47,495 nucleotides of DNA from a virus (IMGVR_UViG_3300042892_002959:1-47495); one strand, 5' to 3'. Shown: positions 1 through 4,764, counted from the stretch's first letter. Notes: generated from the letters alone by a model not told the origin. Numbers and translations are program-made.

Positions 1-98
1 CACACAAAAACTAACCTGCCTTAGGTCCGTGCCGTTCCGGTTAGAGCGTCCGTAACCCAGTCGGTGACAACGTAATCGTCACGCTGTATATCGTAAGC
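1..98. other. Non-coding segment with hairpins, function unknown
   Basis: No credible reading frame is present. Several inverted repeats are visible: ctaacc (11-16) with ggttag (39-44), a CCG-ttc-CGG hairpin inside it, and a gtgac/gtcac hairpin near 64-82. The segment lies directly upstream of a long-stem RNA element and the tRNA cluster. It may be the 3' part of a structured RNA that starts outside the window. I do not recognise a known RNA family. Confidence 0.35.
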
Positions 99-100
99 AG

Positions 101-203
101 CATATTTAATTCTAGCGAAAATGCGCTATAGTGTGTAGGCAATGTTCCTTCCATTGCTGAAACTCACTCGGGGATTGCGCACCGGGCGCTAGAATTAAAT
201 ATG
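101..203 (+). ncRNA. Long-stem structured RNA element 1
   Basis: A perfect 17-bp inverted repeat, catatttaattctagcg (101-117) and cgctagaattaaatatg (187-203), closes about 70 nt. The interior has nested complementary segments (tgcgc/gcgca, agtg/cact, gcaatg/cattgc), so the RNA can fold as one extended multi-helix rod. The right arm ends on the ATG of the following small gene, so the folded RNA would hide that start codon. It is one of several such elements in the first 3.2 kb. The strand is inferred from the neighbouring genes, and the function is unknown. Confidence 0.6.
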
Positions 204-356
204 AAAAAGTTTTGGAACTTATGGGCAAAAGCCTTGGGTGAAAAAGTTGGCGACGAACATACCGCTGATCGAGTAGCTTTAATTAGAACAGCAATTGTTA
301 TGTGCTATATCATAACTAATATATTTATTATTGCTGGTGTTATAAGACACTGGTGA
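201..356 (+). CDS. Small phage membrane protein (51 aa)
   Basis: This 51-residue frame starts at an ATG inside the right arm of the upstream inverted repeat. It has an amphipathic basic N-terminus (MKKFWNLWAKALGEKVGDE) and one hydrophobic helix over about residues 31-47, ending in IRHW. From memory, short proteins of this pattern (a W-K-LGEK-like start, a helix containing ITNFFIIA-like residues, an HW end) recur in T4-like phages of aquatic bacteria, without a known role. It is followed 5 nt later by tRNA-Asn. No clear ribosome binding site is visible because the stem occupies the upstream bases. It is probably an inner-membrane protein. Confidence 0.65.
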   Translation: MKKFWNLWAKALGEKVGDEHTADRVALIRTAIVMCYIITNIFIIAGVIRHW

Positions 357-361
357 TATAT

Positions 362-436
362 TCCATGGTAGCACAGCGGTAGTGCAGTTGACTGTTAATC
401 AATTGGTCGTAGGTTCGATCCCTGCCCATGGAGCCA
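362..436 (+). tRNA. tRNA-Asn(GTT)
   Basis: A full cloverleaf is present. The acceptor stem is TCCATGG/CCATGGA, the D-arm GCAC..GTGC, and the anticodon loop CTGTTAA gives GTT. The T-loop is TTCGATC, the discriminator base is G, and the CCA is encoded. It is the first tRNA of the cluster. Confidence 0.95.
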
Positions 437-443
437 TAATTGT

Positions 444-517
444 TGGGGGTTAGTGAAATGGTATCACACGGGATTTTGATTCCCTTGTCACAAGTTCGAT
501 TCTTGTACCCTCTGCCA
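444..517 (+). tRNA. tRNA-Gln(TTG)
   Basis: The cloverleaf has acceptor strand TGGGGGT with ACCCTCT, and the weak 1-72 pair is typical of tRNA-Gln. The anticodon loop TTTTGAT gives TTG. The T-loop is TTCGATT, the discriminator base is G, and the CCA is encoded. It starts 7 nt after tRNA-Asn. Confidence 0.93.
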
Positions 518-521
518 ATCA

Positions 522-599
522 TCCGTCTTTAGCACAACTGGATAGTGTCCGGGTTTACGAAGCCTTGGGGTGGGAGTTCGAATCTCTCAGGACGGACCA
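522..599 (+). tRNA. tRNA-Arg(ACG)
   Basis: The D-arm is GCAC/GTGT, the anticodon loop TTACGAA gives ACG (probably read as ICG after A34 deamination), and the T-loop is TTCGAAT. The encoded 3' end is GGACGGACCA. The acceptor strand TCCGTCT pairs with the 3' strand but the register near the discriminator is uncertain. The anticodon stem contains weak pairs, so this is a somewhat divergent tRNA. The next inverted repeat begins 2 nt after its CCA. Confidence 0.85.
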
Positions 600-601
600 A
601 G

Positions 602-902
602 ATTATAAAGTGTAAACGTGACTGATAACGCTCTTGTAATGGGAGAAAAGGTGCTAGATATGCAGAGGTCTAGGCTTTATTAGGTTGCGTTAATCTGTAG
701 TGTATTACTGGTATAGTGGCCAAGCTGTAGGCATTATGCAAGTAAGTATTCCGAAATTATTATAGTCACATTACTAGGAATTGGGTAAACAAACCCTAAA
801 GCGTTGAAAGTTTGGTAGGCCACCAAACCTAGCTTTATCACACAATAACAGGTCGCAATCGAAAAATTCAGGGTTGACATCCTGACGTTTACACTTTATA
901 AT
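602..902 (+). ncRNA. Long-stem structured RNA element 2 (about 300 nt)
   Basis: A perfect 18-bp inverted repeat, attataaagtgtaaacgt (602-619) and acgtttacactttataat (885-902), encloses about 265 nt without a convincing reading frame. Inside are several local helices: taacgc/gcgtta, ctaga/tctag, attcc/ggaat, gggt/accc, and tttggt/accaaa flanked by aaag/cttt. The layout is that of a large multi-branched RNA. Its right arm also contains the spacer and -10 box of the promoter for the next gene. I compared it mentally with RNase P RNA, 6S RNA and tmRNA and saw none of their conserved cores. This is probably an undescribed phage RNA, or a processing structure. Confidence 0.55.
874..902 (+). promoter_or_regulatory. 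Sigma70-type promoter, consensus
   Basis: TTGACA (874-879), a 17-bp spacer and TATAAT (897-902) match the sigma70 consensus fully. The start point would fall near 909, only about 7 nt before the ATG at 916, giving a nearly leaderless mRNA. The -10 box lies in the right arm of the 18-bp inverted repeat. A second TATAAT follows at 905-910. Confidence 0.85.
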
Positions 903-915
903 TTTATAATATATC

Positions 916-1386
916 ATGTACCAACTCAATATTCAAGAAGTCAAAGACTTTATTGCAGCACAAAGTGCCGATACACGAGTTTATCTTGGTGCTGACTCGG
1001 AGCGTGTTAAGGTATCTGGGATATGGCACGCGGACTATACTCTAGCAGTTGTTGTACATATTGACGGCTGTCATGGCTGTAAGATTTTTGGTTCAATCAC
1101 ACGAGAGCGTGACTGGGATCAAAAAGCCGATAAGCCTAGCCTACGTTTAATGAACGAAGTCTATAAAGTAAGTGACTTATTTCACGAACTCTCGGATGTG
1201 TTACAAGATCGTCACGTAGAAGTACACTTAGATATTAACCCTAACTTACGATACAAGAGTTCTGCTGTTGTGCAACAAGCTGTTGGATATATTAAAGGAA
1301 CTTGCAACATTGATGCTCAAGTTAAACCAAATGCTTTTGCAGCAAGCTATGCTGCTGATCGTTTAAAATTTGTATTGGCCAACTAA
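916..1386 (+). CDS. RNase H-fold protein, YkuK/DUF458-like
   Basis: The 156-residue protein resembles the YkuK family (DUF458) of RNase H-like proteins. It begins with a strand and acidic signature YLGADSE (D27), followed by a long strand pair (TLAVVVHI), then VHLDINPN with D106, and ends with AADRL containing D148. These spaced acidic residues are where RNase H-fold enzymes bind metal. The fold suggests a nuclease or nucleic-acid-binding role, but no substrate can be inferred. It has its own consensus promoter with a very short leader. It is followed after 1 nt by a small conserved phage gene. Confidence 0.65.
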   Translation: MYQLNIQEVKDFIAAQSADTRVYLGADSERVKVSGIWHADYTLAVVVHIDGCHGCKIFGSITRERDWDQKADKPSLRLMNEVYKVSDLFHELSDVLQDRHVEVHLDINPNLRYKSSAVVQQAVGYIKGTCNIDAQVKPNAFAASYAADRLKFVLAN

Positions 1387-1387
1387 A

Positions 1388-1591
1388 ATGTCAGACCGCT
1401 TTGACCTAGAACAAAATATTATGCAATGCTGGAATGTTTGTGATGACATTCAGCTTTACTTGGATATGTATGACAACATGGACGAAGACCAGCGTATGAA
1501 CTACCTGATTGGTCTTAAACAAATGTATCAAATGAAGTTTGAGCGCTGTTTTAACAATTTTGAAACAGTGGTTCGTAATCGTCAAATTTAA
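1388..1591 (+). CDS. Conserved small phage protein (67 aa)
   Basis: The start is the ATG one base after the stop of the preceding gene; an in-frame ATG further upstream would overlap that gene. The protein (MSDRFDLEQNIMQCWNVCDD...) is acidic and helical. From memory, short proteins with the same DRFDLEQxIMxCWNV start are common in T4-like phages, usually unannotated. No catalytic motif is visible. The stop codon lies 1 nt before tRNA-Cys, so the mRNA and tRNA are probably processed from one transcript. Confidence 0.75.
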   Translation: MSDRFDLEQNIMQCWNVCDDIQLYLDMYDNMDEDQRMNYLIGLKQMYQMKFERCFNNFETVVRNRQI

Positions 1592-1592
1592 T

Positions 1593-1667
1593 GTAGGTGT
1601 GGCGGAACGGCTACGCAGCGGATTGCAAATCCGTTCTATGCAGGTTCGAGTCCTGTCACCTACTCCA
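1593..1667 (+). tRNA. tRNA-Cys(GCA)
   Basis: The acceptor stem is GTAGGTG/CACCTAC. The anticodon loop within GGATTGCAAATCC gives GCA. The T-loop is TTCGAGT, the discriminator base is T as expected for tRNA-Cys, and the CCA is encoded. Confidence 0.95.
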
Positions 1668-1735
1668 ATTTAAAATCTATGGGTACATCCATAGTCAGTT
1701 TTGTAGCGGGTGTTCTGTAATAAACACTTGCCCAT
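1668..1735 (+). other. Spacer with two short hairpins
   Basis: This 68-nt spacer between tRNA-Cys and tRNA-Thr contains ctatgg/ccatag (6 bp, loop gtacat) and a gggtgtt/aacacttgccc hairpin. No reading frame or tRNA shape is seen. It may be a processing spacer. Confidence 0.4.
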
Positions 1736-1811
1736 GCCCTTATAGCTCATTTGGTAGAGCAACCGCCTTGTAAGCGGTAGGTGGTCAGTTCGAAACCGAC
1801 TGAGGGCACCA
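1736..1811 (+). tRNA. tRNA-Thr(TGT)
   Basis: The acceptor stem is GCCCTTA/TGAGGGC, the anticodon stem-loop ACCGC-CTTGTAA-GCGGT gives TGT, and the T-loop is TTCGAAA. The discriminator base is A and the CCA is encoded. The CCA also forms the first three bases of the next inverted repeat. Confidence 0.95.
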
Positions 1812-1877
1812 TATATAAGTACACGTCCTAAATGAAAGAAACCTCTGAGGGCTTTAGTGGGGTGTACTTATATATGG
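1809..1877 (+). ncRNA. Long-stem RNA element 3 between tRNA-Thr and tmRNA
   Basis: A perfect 16-bp inverted repeat, ccatatataagtacac (1809-1824) and gtgtacttatatatgg (1862-1877), closes a 37-nt interior. The interior has nested pairs ctaaa/tttag and cctc/gagg. The left arm includes the CCA end of tRNA-Thr, and the right arm abuts the presumed 5' end of the tmRNA acceptor piece. It is probably an RNA processing structure, for example an RNase III site. Its arms resemble those of the element at 3096-3199. Confidence 0.6.
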
Positions 1878-1937
1878 TTGTATGAAGCAAATAGAAAAAT
1901 GTTCTGGACGCGGGTTCGACTCCCGCCAGGTCCACCA
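1878..1937 (+). ncRNA. ssrA: tmRNA acceptor piece
   Basis: This segment contains the T-arm GCGGG-TTCGACT-CCCGC, the acceptor 3' strand CAGGTCC, discriminator A and an encoded CCA (1935-1937). Upstream, ttgtat (1878-1883) can pair with gtacaa in the coding piece, as expected for helix P2. The 5' boundary is inferred from this pairing. Confidence 0.85.
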
Positions 1938-2035
1938 GGAAGTGTATTGTGTGTTTAGGAGTGGGGGATACGAACCACGTTAAATAAATAAGTCTACAAA
2001 AGCCTAGACACAAGCGCAACAGTACACTTCCTAAT
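1938..2035 (+). other. Internal spacer of permuted tmRNA
   Basis: This spacer joins the CCA of the acceptor piece to the 5' end of the coding piece and should be removed during maturation. It is closed by aggaagtgta (1937-1946) with tacacttcct (2023-2032), which stacks next to the acceptor stem. Inside are gtcta/tagac and gtgg/ccac hairpins. Confidence 0.75.
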
Positions 2036-2221
2036 GGGCCTGCCATGGTTTCGACAGGGTAATGAGTACAAGAGTGGACAACTCGGCAAGGTAGAAGCCG
2101 TAGGGTTGGGGATTCCTGGCCGCAGACACAAAACAAAAATAACTGCAAACGATAATACGTACGCATTAGCAGCCTAAACGCCGCTTAGGGTTTCGCCAGT
2201 TCCTCGTAACAGAATACTGGC
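2036..2221 (+). ncRNA. ssrA: tmRNA coding piece
   Basis: It starts with the acceptor 5' strand GGGCCTG and a D-region containing TTTCGACAGG. The resume codon GCA is at 2145. The tag stop codon lies in a CCTAA/TTAGG hairpin (2173-2189), as in other tmRNAs, and a ccagt/actgg helix follows (2196-2220). The 3' end is not certain: it may run into the following inverted repeat. Confidence 0.8.
2145..2177 (+). other. tmRNA proteolysis tag ORF, ANDNTYALAA
   Basis: The frame gca-aac-gat-aat-acg-tac-gca-tta-gca-gcc-taa encodes ANDNTYALAA. The C-terminal LAA is the signal read by ClpXP in bacteria. The tag is close in form to betaproteobacterial tags (AND....ALAA). Confidence 0.92.
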
Positions 2222-2335
2222 ACTATAGTTTAGCACATTACTTGCCACTTAATAAATAAATGCGGAGTCGCCTGCAGCAATACCTTCCGCGGGTAACTGG
2301 GAGCACCCAGCATGGGTAGTATGCTAAACTATAGT
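2222..2335 (+). ncRNA. Long-stem RNA element 5 between tmRNA and clpP
   Basis: A perfect 14-bp inverted repeat, actatagtttagca (2222-2235) and tgctaaactatagt (2322-2335), encloses 86 nt. The interior has gcgga/tccgc and a ctggg/cccag hairpin. It directly follows the tmRNA coding piece and ends 1 nt before the ribosome binding site of the ClpP gene (aaagga). It may define the 3' end of the tmRNA by processing, or belong to the tmRNA itself. No promoter was found here, so the ClpP gene probably shares the tmRNA transcript. Confidence 0.55.
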
Positions 2336-2345
2336 AAAGGAACTT

Positions 2346-2939
2346 ATGAAGTCTAATATTCTCGACCCTAAATTGTTTGAATCCAACAAATTTTCAAACA
2401 ACTTTACCAAACCAGTGGCACACATTCATGAGTTTTATCTAACTGGTGAAATTGGTGATGCTGAAGAATACATTGAATGGTTTGATATAATTCGCAATGC
2501 AGGTTCCACAGACACAATTCGCATCTATATCAACAGCCCTGGTGGTGACCTATTTACCACCCTACAGTTCTTGCGTGTTATGTCGGACACAGATGCCACA
2601 GTTGTGTGCAGTGTAGAAGGCGCTTGCATGAGTGCAGCCACCATGATCTTCTTACACGGTCATAGTCAAGAAGTTACACCGCATAGCCTATTTATGTTTC
2701 ACAACTATAGTGCTGGAACATTTGGCAAAGGCGGCGAAATGTACGATCAGCTACAGTTTGAGCGTACTTGGTCAGAAAATTTCATGACTGAGGTTTATAG
2801 TGGCTTTTTGACCACAGAAGAAATCTCCAGCATGATGCACAACAAAGACATTTGGATGGGCTCGGATGAAGTGGTCAAGCGATTGCAAGCCATGCAAGCG
2901 GCTCGCGAAGCTGAAGTCTCAGAAACCGGTGAAGAATAA
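2346..2939 (+). CDS. clpP: ClpP-type serine protease
   Basis: This 197-residue protein has the ClpP fold signatures: the strand motif IRIYINSPGGD (residues 58-68), the nucleophile motif GACMSAATM with Ser96, and FMFHNYS with catalytic His119. A later Asp (D168 in NKDIWMG, or D174) probably completes the triad. The length matches bacterial ClpP (about 195-205 aa). ClpP forms a barrel that degrades substrates delivered by ClpX or ClpA. No ATPase partner gene is visible in the window, so the host unfoldase would be needed, or the enzyme acts on phage proteins such as the prohead. It lies 10 nt after an RNA hairpin that follows the tmRNA. A good ribosome binding site (aaagga) precedes the ATG. 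Confidence 0.92.
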   Translation: MKSNILDPKLFESNKFSNNFTKPVAHIHEFYLTGEIGDAEEYIEWFDIIRNAGSTDTIRIYINSPGGDLFTTLQFLRVMSDTDATVVCSVEGACMSAATMIFLHGHSQEVTPHSLFMFHNYSAGTFGKGGEMYDQLQFERTWSENFMTEVYSGFLTTEEISSMMHNKDIWMGSDEVVKRLQAMQAAREAEVSETGEE

Positions 2940-3007
2940 ATCTCAGCGCAGTAAGTGTTATGCGCATACACAAAACGAAACACTAGGCACATGAGATGTG
3001 TGTCCTT
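2940..3007 (+). other. Spacer with weak inverted repeat
   Basis: Between clpP and tRNA-Ser, atctca (near 2940) and tgagat (near 2993) form a 6-bp outer pair around gtgt/acac helices. This is similar in layout to the long-stem elements but much weaker. No reading frame is present. Confidence 0.3.
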
Positions 3008-3099
3008 GGAAAGTAATGCAGCGGGGTTGGTCCTGCGACTGGCCTTGAAAACCAGGTTCTGTTAACACGGATGGGGTTCGACTCCTCTGCTTTCCGCCA
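3008..3099 (+). tRNA. tRNA-Ser(TGA)
   Basis: This is a class II tRNA with a long variable arm. The acceptor stem is GGAAAGT/GCTTTCC, the anticodon loop CTTGAAA gives TGA, and the T-loop is TTCGACT. The discriminator base is G and the CCA is encoded. The last anticodon stem pair (C31-A39) is mismatched. Its CCA is part of the next inverted repeat. Confidence 0.92.
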
Positions 3100-3199
3100 T
3101 ATATAACCACATCAGCCTTGACTCCACGGTAGTGCCTAGTTTACTAGTGGCGAACGGGTCTAGTAAGAAGCCCTGGCACTTGGTGTGGTTATATATGGC
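3096..3199 (+). ncRNA. Long-stem RNA element 6 after tRNA-Ser
   Basis: A perfect 15-bp inverted repeat, gccatatataaccac (3096-3110) and gtggttatatatggc (3185-3199), closes 74 nt. Nested helices gtgcc/ggcac and ttactag/ctagtaa lie inside. The left arm contains the CCA of tRNA-Ser and the right arm contains the ATG (3195) of the next gene. The arms share the ccatatata/tatatatgg core with element 3 after tRNA-Thr, which suggests a related family. Confidence 0.6.
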
Positions 3200-3509
3200 C
3201 CTGAACTTTAAAAATCTCAAATCACCCTTGCTAGGCATGACTGACAATATACTGATCGGCAAACTAGCTGGATGCCGCGTATGCGACGTTATTCCCGATC
3301 ACTACGAATATTTGATTTGGGCAGATAAACAAGGTTTGTTAAAATTTCAAGCAATTGTTGTTGAAACTATTGCAGAACACGCTGGATATAAGTCGCAGCA
3401 GCAATATTACACAGAAGAAGTAGAGCCTTTTATTACTAAAGAGCCTAAGTTACGAGAAACCAACGAACCTCCTTATTTAGACGACTACTTTGATGATATA
3501 CCATTTTAA
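3195..3509 (+). CDS. Small protein with DUF3820/ExoX C-terminal-like motif
   Basis: The protein is about 104 aa. Residues near 18-50 read as ILIGKLAGCRVCDVIPDHYE and continue into YLIWADKQG. This fits the short 'GKxxGxxxxxxPxxYLxW' pattern of DUF3820 and of ExoX C-terminal regions. The C-terminus is acidic. The start is uncertain: ATG 3195 lies in the stem of element 6 without a clear ribosome binding site, and ATG 3237 is an alternative. It stops 1 nt before tRNA-Gly(GCC). The function is unknown; the motif is linked to nucleic-acid enzymes, but that is inference. Confidence 0.6.
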   Translation: MALNFKNLKSPLLGMTDNILIGKLAGCRVCDVIPDHYEYLIWADKQGLLKFQAIVVETIAEHAGYKSQQQYYTEEVEPFITKEPKLRETNEPPYLDDYFDDIPF

Positions 3510-3510
3510 T

Positions 3511-3586
3511 GCGTGCTTAGCTCAGTTGGTAGAGCACTTCGTTGCCAACGAAGATGTCGCAGGTTCGAACCCTGTAGCCCGCACCA
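3511..3586 (+). tRNA. tRNA-Gly(GCC)
   Basis: The anticodon arm CTTCG-TTGCCAA-CGAAG gives GCC, the T-loop is TTCGAAC, the discriminator base is A and the CCA is encoded. The acceptor strands GCGTGCT and AGCCCGC leave a T4-C69 mismatch, also present in the second tRNA-Gly. Confidence 0.93.
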
Positions 3587-3616
3587 CTTTTTAACCGGCG
3601 CCAAAGTAGCAAAATT

Positions 3617-3823
3617 ATGTACCGAGTATACTACACAGACCCTGAAACAGGACAAGCGTTAGGCGTTGATGTACCAACACTAACAGCTGCACTAGATCGC
3701 TGTGAACAGCTGCGCGAATACCACTACGAGTATGTAACCATGGTCAGTGATTATCACAACATGGTAGGTAAACCTGGTGCCTGTGGAGCCGGTACGGAAT
3801 ACGTTCCACAACTAAAAAATTAA
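3617..3823 (+). CDS. Conserved small phage protein (68 aa)
   Basis: The protein begins MYRVYYTDPETGQALGVDV and contains a helical middle followed by VGKPGACGAGTEYVP. From memory, short phage proteins with a YTDPxTGxxxGVD start and a later VGKPG motif are frequent in T4-like phages of aquatic bacteria. No function is known. It lies between two tRNA-Gly genes, with only 30 nt upstream and 3 nt downstream, so it is probably co-transcribed with them. Confidence 0.75.
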   Translation: MYRVYYTDPETGQALGVDVPTLTAALDRCEQLREYHYEYVTMVSDYHNMVGKPGACGAGTEYVPQLKN

Positions 3824-3826
3824 ACC

Positions 3827-3900
3827 GCGTGCTTAGTTTAATGGTAAAATTCTTTCCTTCCAAGTAAGAGTCAAGGGTTCGATTCCCTTAGCCCGCACCA
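3827..3900 (+). tRNA. tRNA-Gly(TCC)
   Basis: The anticodon loop CTTCCAA gives TCC, the T-loop is TTCGATT, the discriminator base is A and the CCA is encoded. The acceptor strands GCGTGCT/AGCCCGC carry the same T4-C69 mismatch as tRNA-Gly(GCC). Confidence 0.93.
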
Positions 3901-3901
3901 T

Positions 3902-3976
3902 GCATCGTTAACTCAGCGGTAGAGTGCCTCCTTTACACGGAGTAGGTCGGCGGTTCGATCCCGTCACGATGTACCA
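3902..3976 (+). tRNA. tRNA-Val(TAC)
   Basis: The acceptor stem is GCATCGT/ACGATGT (G1-T72 wobble), the anticodon loop TTTACAC gives TAC, and the T-loop is TTCGATC. The discriminator base is A and the CCA is encoded. It starts 1 nt after the preceding tRNA. Confidence 0.93.
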
Positions 3977-3993
3977 ACACAAAAAATTTTCAC

Positions 3994-4022
3994 TTGCAAA
4001 ATTACCCTAAACCTGGTACAAT
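3994..4022 (+). promoter_or_regulatory. Sigma70-type promoter overlapping a hairpin
   Basis: TTGCAA (3994-3999), a 17-bp spacer and TACAAT (4017-4022) make a good promoter. The spacer contains the left arm taccctaaa of an inverted repeat whose right arm lies downstream of the -10 box. Confidence 0.7.
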
Positions 4023-4045
4023 AGTGCTGGATTTAGGGTATTTTT
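4003..4045 (+). terminator. Hairpin with T-tract after the tRNA cluster
   Basis: taccctaaa (4003-4011) pairs with tttagggta (4033-4041), and attttt follows. It could end the tRNA operon, but the 21-nt loop is long and the loop contains a -10 box. It may instead be an operator for the promoter at 3994-4022. Confidence 0.5.
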
Positions 4046-4186
4046 GTTTGCACAATTACGTGCCCAACATACTAGGCTTGGTATATTAATATGCTTTATA
4101 CCATTTAGAAATTTTAACGGTTTTGACGTATGTTCAAGCACCGTTTTATAGGAAATAATTATGCAAAATAACGCAAGGAATATGCT
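4046..4186 (+). promoter_or_regulatory. Leader region with two inverted repeats
   Basis: ggtata (4080-4085) pairs with tataccc-type tatacc (4097-4102). aacggt (4116-4121) pairs with accgtt (4140-4145) and is followed by ttat. The ribosome binding site aagga precedes the ATG at 4187. The region may hold a leader hairpin or attenuator. No reading frame of note is present. Confidence 0.35.
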
Positions 4187-4762
4187 ATGGCAGTAACTAT
4201 TGGCTCATCAGGAATTACGTTTAATGATAGCAGTATTCAAACAACAAAACCAATGAAGCTTCTAGGCGAAGTTAGCAACACTGCCACCGGAAATGGCAGC
4301 CATTCTTTCTATGGTTTAAGCGCTTATAATCAACTAGTACTAGTCTGGAACGGTACTCAATACAGCGGGCCTGCGGGTAGTAGTTTAACACTCACAGAAG
4401 GTACTACTAGTGTTTTATTCACTACCTCTGCGACTAATGAGTTACTATTAACAACTCAAAGTTTGAACACTGTCACCCGAGTGCAACAGGCTAGCAACAG
4501 TTCAAATCTTTTAACTAGCTTTAGCGGCGGCAATAGCTTCTGGAAAGGTAGGGTAGTTATGACAAAAATAAGAAATATGTCAGCCACTTTACCACAAATG
4601 TGGAATGTGAGCATTGAAGGTGGTACTAGTACTAATTACTTTGCCGCTAATCTAGCCGTAGGCACCCCCACTCTTAGTGCTTCAGGTTTCAGTCTGGACA
4701 GTATTAACTTAAATCTTGGACTAACGAATCTAATTAATATTAGACTATATGGAACACAATAA
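4187..4762 (+). CDS. Tail fibre-like or surface virion protein
   Basis: This 191-residue protein is rich in Ser, Thr, Gly and Asn and is predicted to be mostly beta strand. Its start, MAVTIGSSGITFNDSSIQTT, is typical of phage fibre or receptor-binding proteins ('ltFndgs.qtT'). The remainder resembles a beta-sandwich head or tip domain, but I do not recognise the family. The following gene encodes a small tail-assembly chaperone-like protein, which supports a fibre or tip role. A ribosome binding site (aagga) sits about 9 nt upstream. The leader has two hairpins. Confidence 0.6.
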   Translation: MAVTIGSSGITFNDSSIQTTKPMKLLGEVSNTATGNGSHSFYGLSAYNQLVLVWNGTQYSGPAGSSLTLTEGTTSVLFTTSATNELLLTTQSLNTVTRVQQASNSSNLLTSFSGGNSFWKGRVVMTKIRNMSATLPQMWNVSIEGGTSTNYFAANLAVGTPTLSASGFSLDSINLNLGLTNLINIRLYGTQ

Positions 4763-4764
4763 AT

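Larger units (their letters stand above)
1878..2221 (+). ncRNA. ssrA: Circularly permuted (two-piece type) tmRNA
   Basis: The 3' tRNA-like half (T-arm and CCA, ending 1937) lies upstream of the 5' half (from 2036), with a 98-nt internal spacer. The two halves restore a 7-bp acceptor stem: GGGCCTG (2036-2042) pairs with CAGGTCC (1927-1933). The T-arm has TTCGACT, the D-region has ATGGTTTCGACAGG, and the tag reading frame ends in LAA. Trans-translation by such an RNA rescues stalled ribosomes and tags the nascent chain for proteolysis. Permuted tmRNAs are known from alphaproteobacteria, cyanobacteria and some betaproteobacteria. The outer ends (1878 and 2221) are estimates. Confidence 0.9.

Noticed and set aside
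340-522. Minus-strand open frame over tRNA-Asn and tRNA-Gln
   Set aside because: It lies fully over two well-formed plus-strand tRNA genes and has no protein-like features.
602-902. Group I intron, RNase P RNA, 6S RNA, or GOLLD/ROOL-type large RNA
   Set aside because: None of the conserved cores I know is visible. The element is too short for GOLLD/ROOL (about 500-800 nt). No interrupted gene is present for an intron.
1828-2166. Minus-strand open frame (112 codons) over the tmRNA
   Set aside because: It is antisense to the tmRNA and a hairpin element. Its openness is explained by RNA gene composition.
2222-2335. Element 5 as a simple rho-independent terminator for the tmRNA
   Set aside because: The loop is 86 nt, there is no T-tract after the right arm, and a ribosome binding site follows at once.
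3132-3194. Upstream extension of the 3195 gene
   Set aside because: It would be encoded inside the loop and stem of element 6 and has no ribosome binding site; the sequence is not protein-like.
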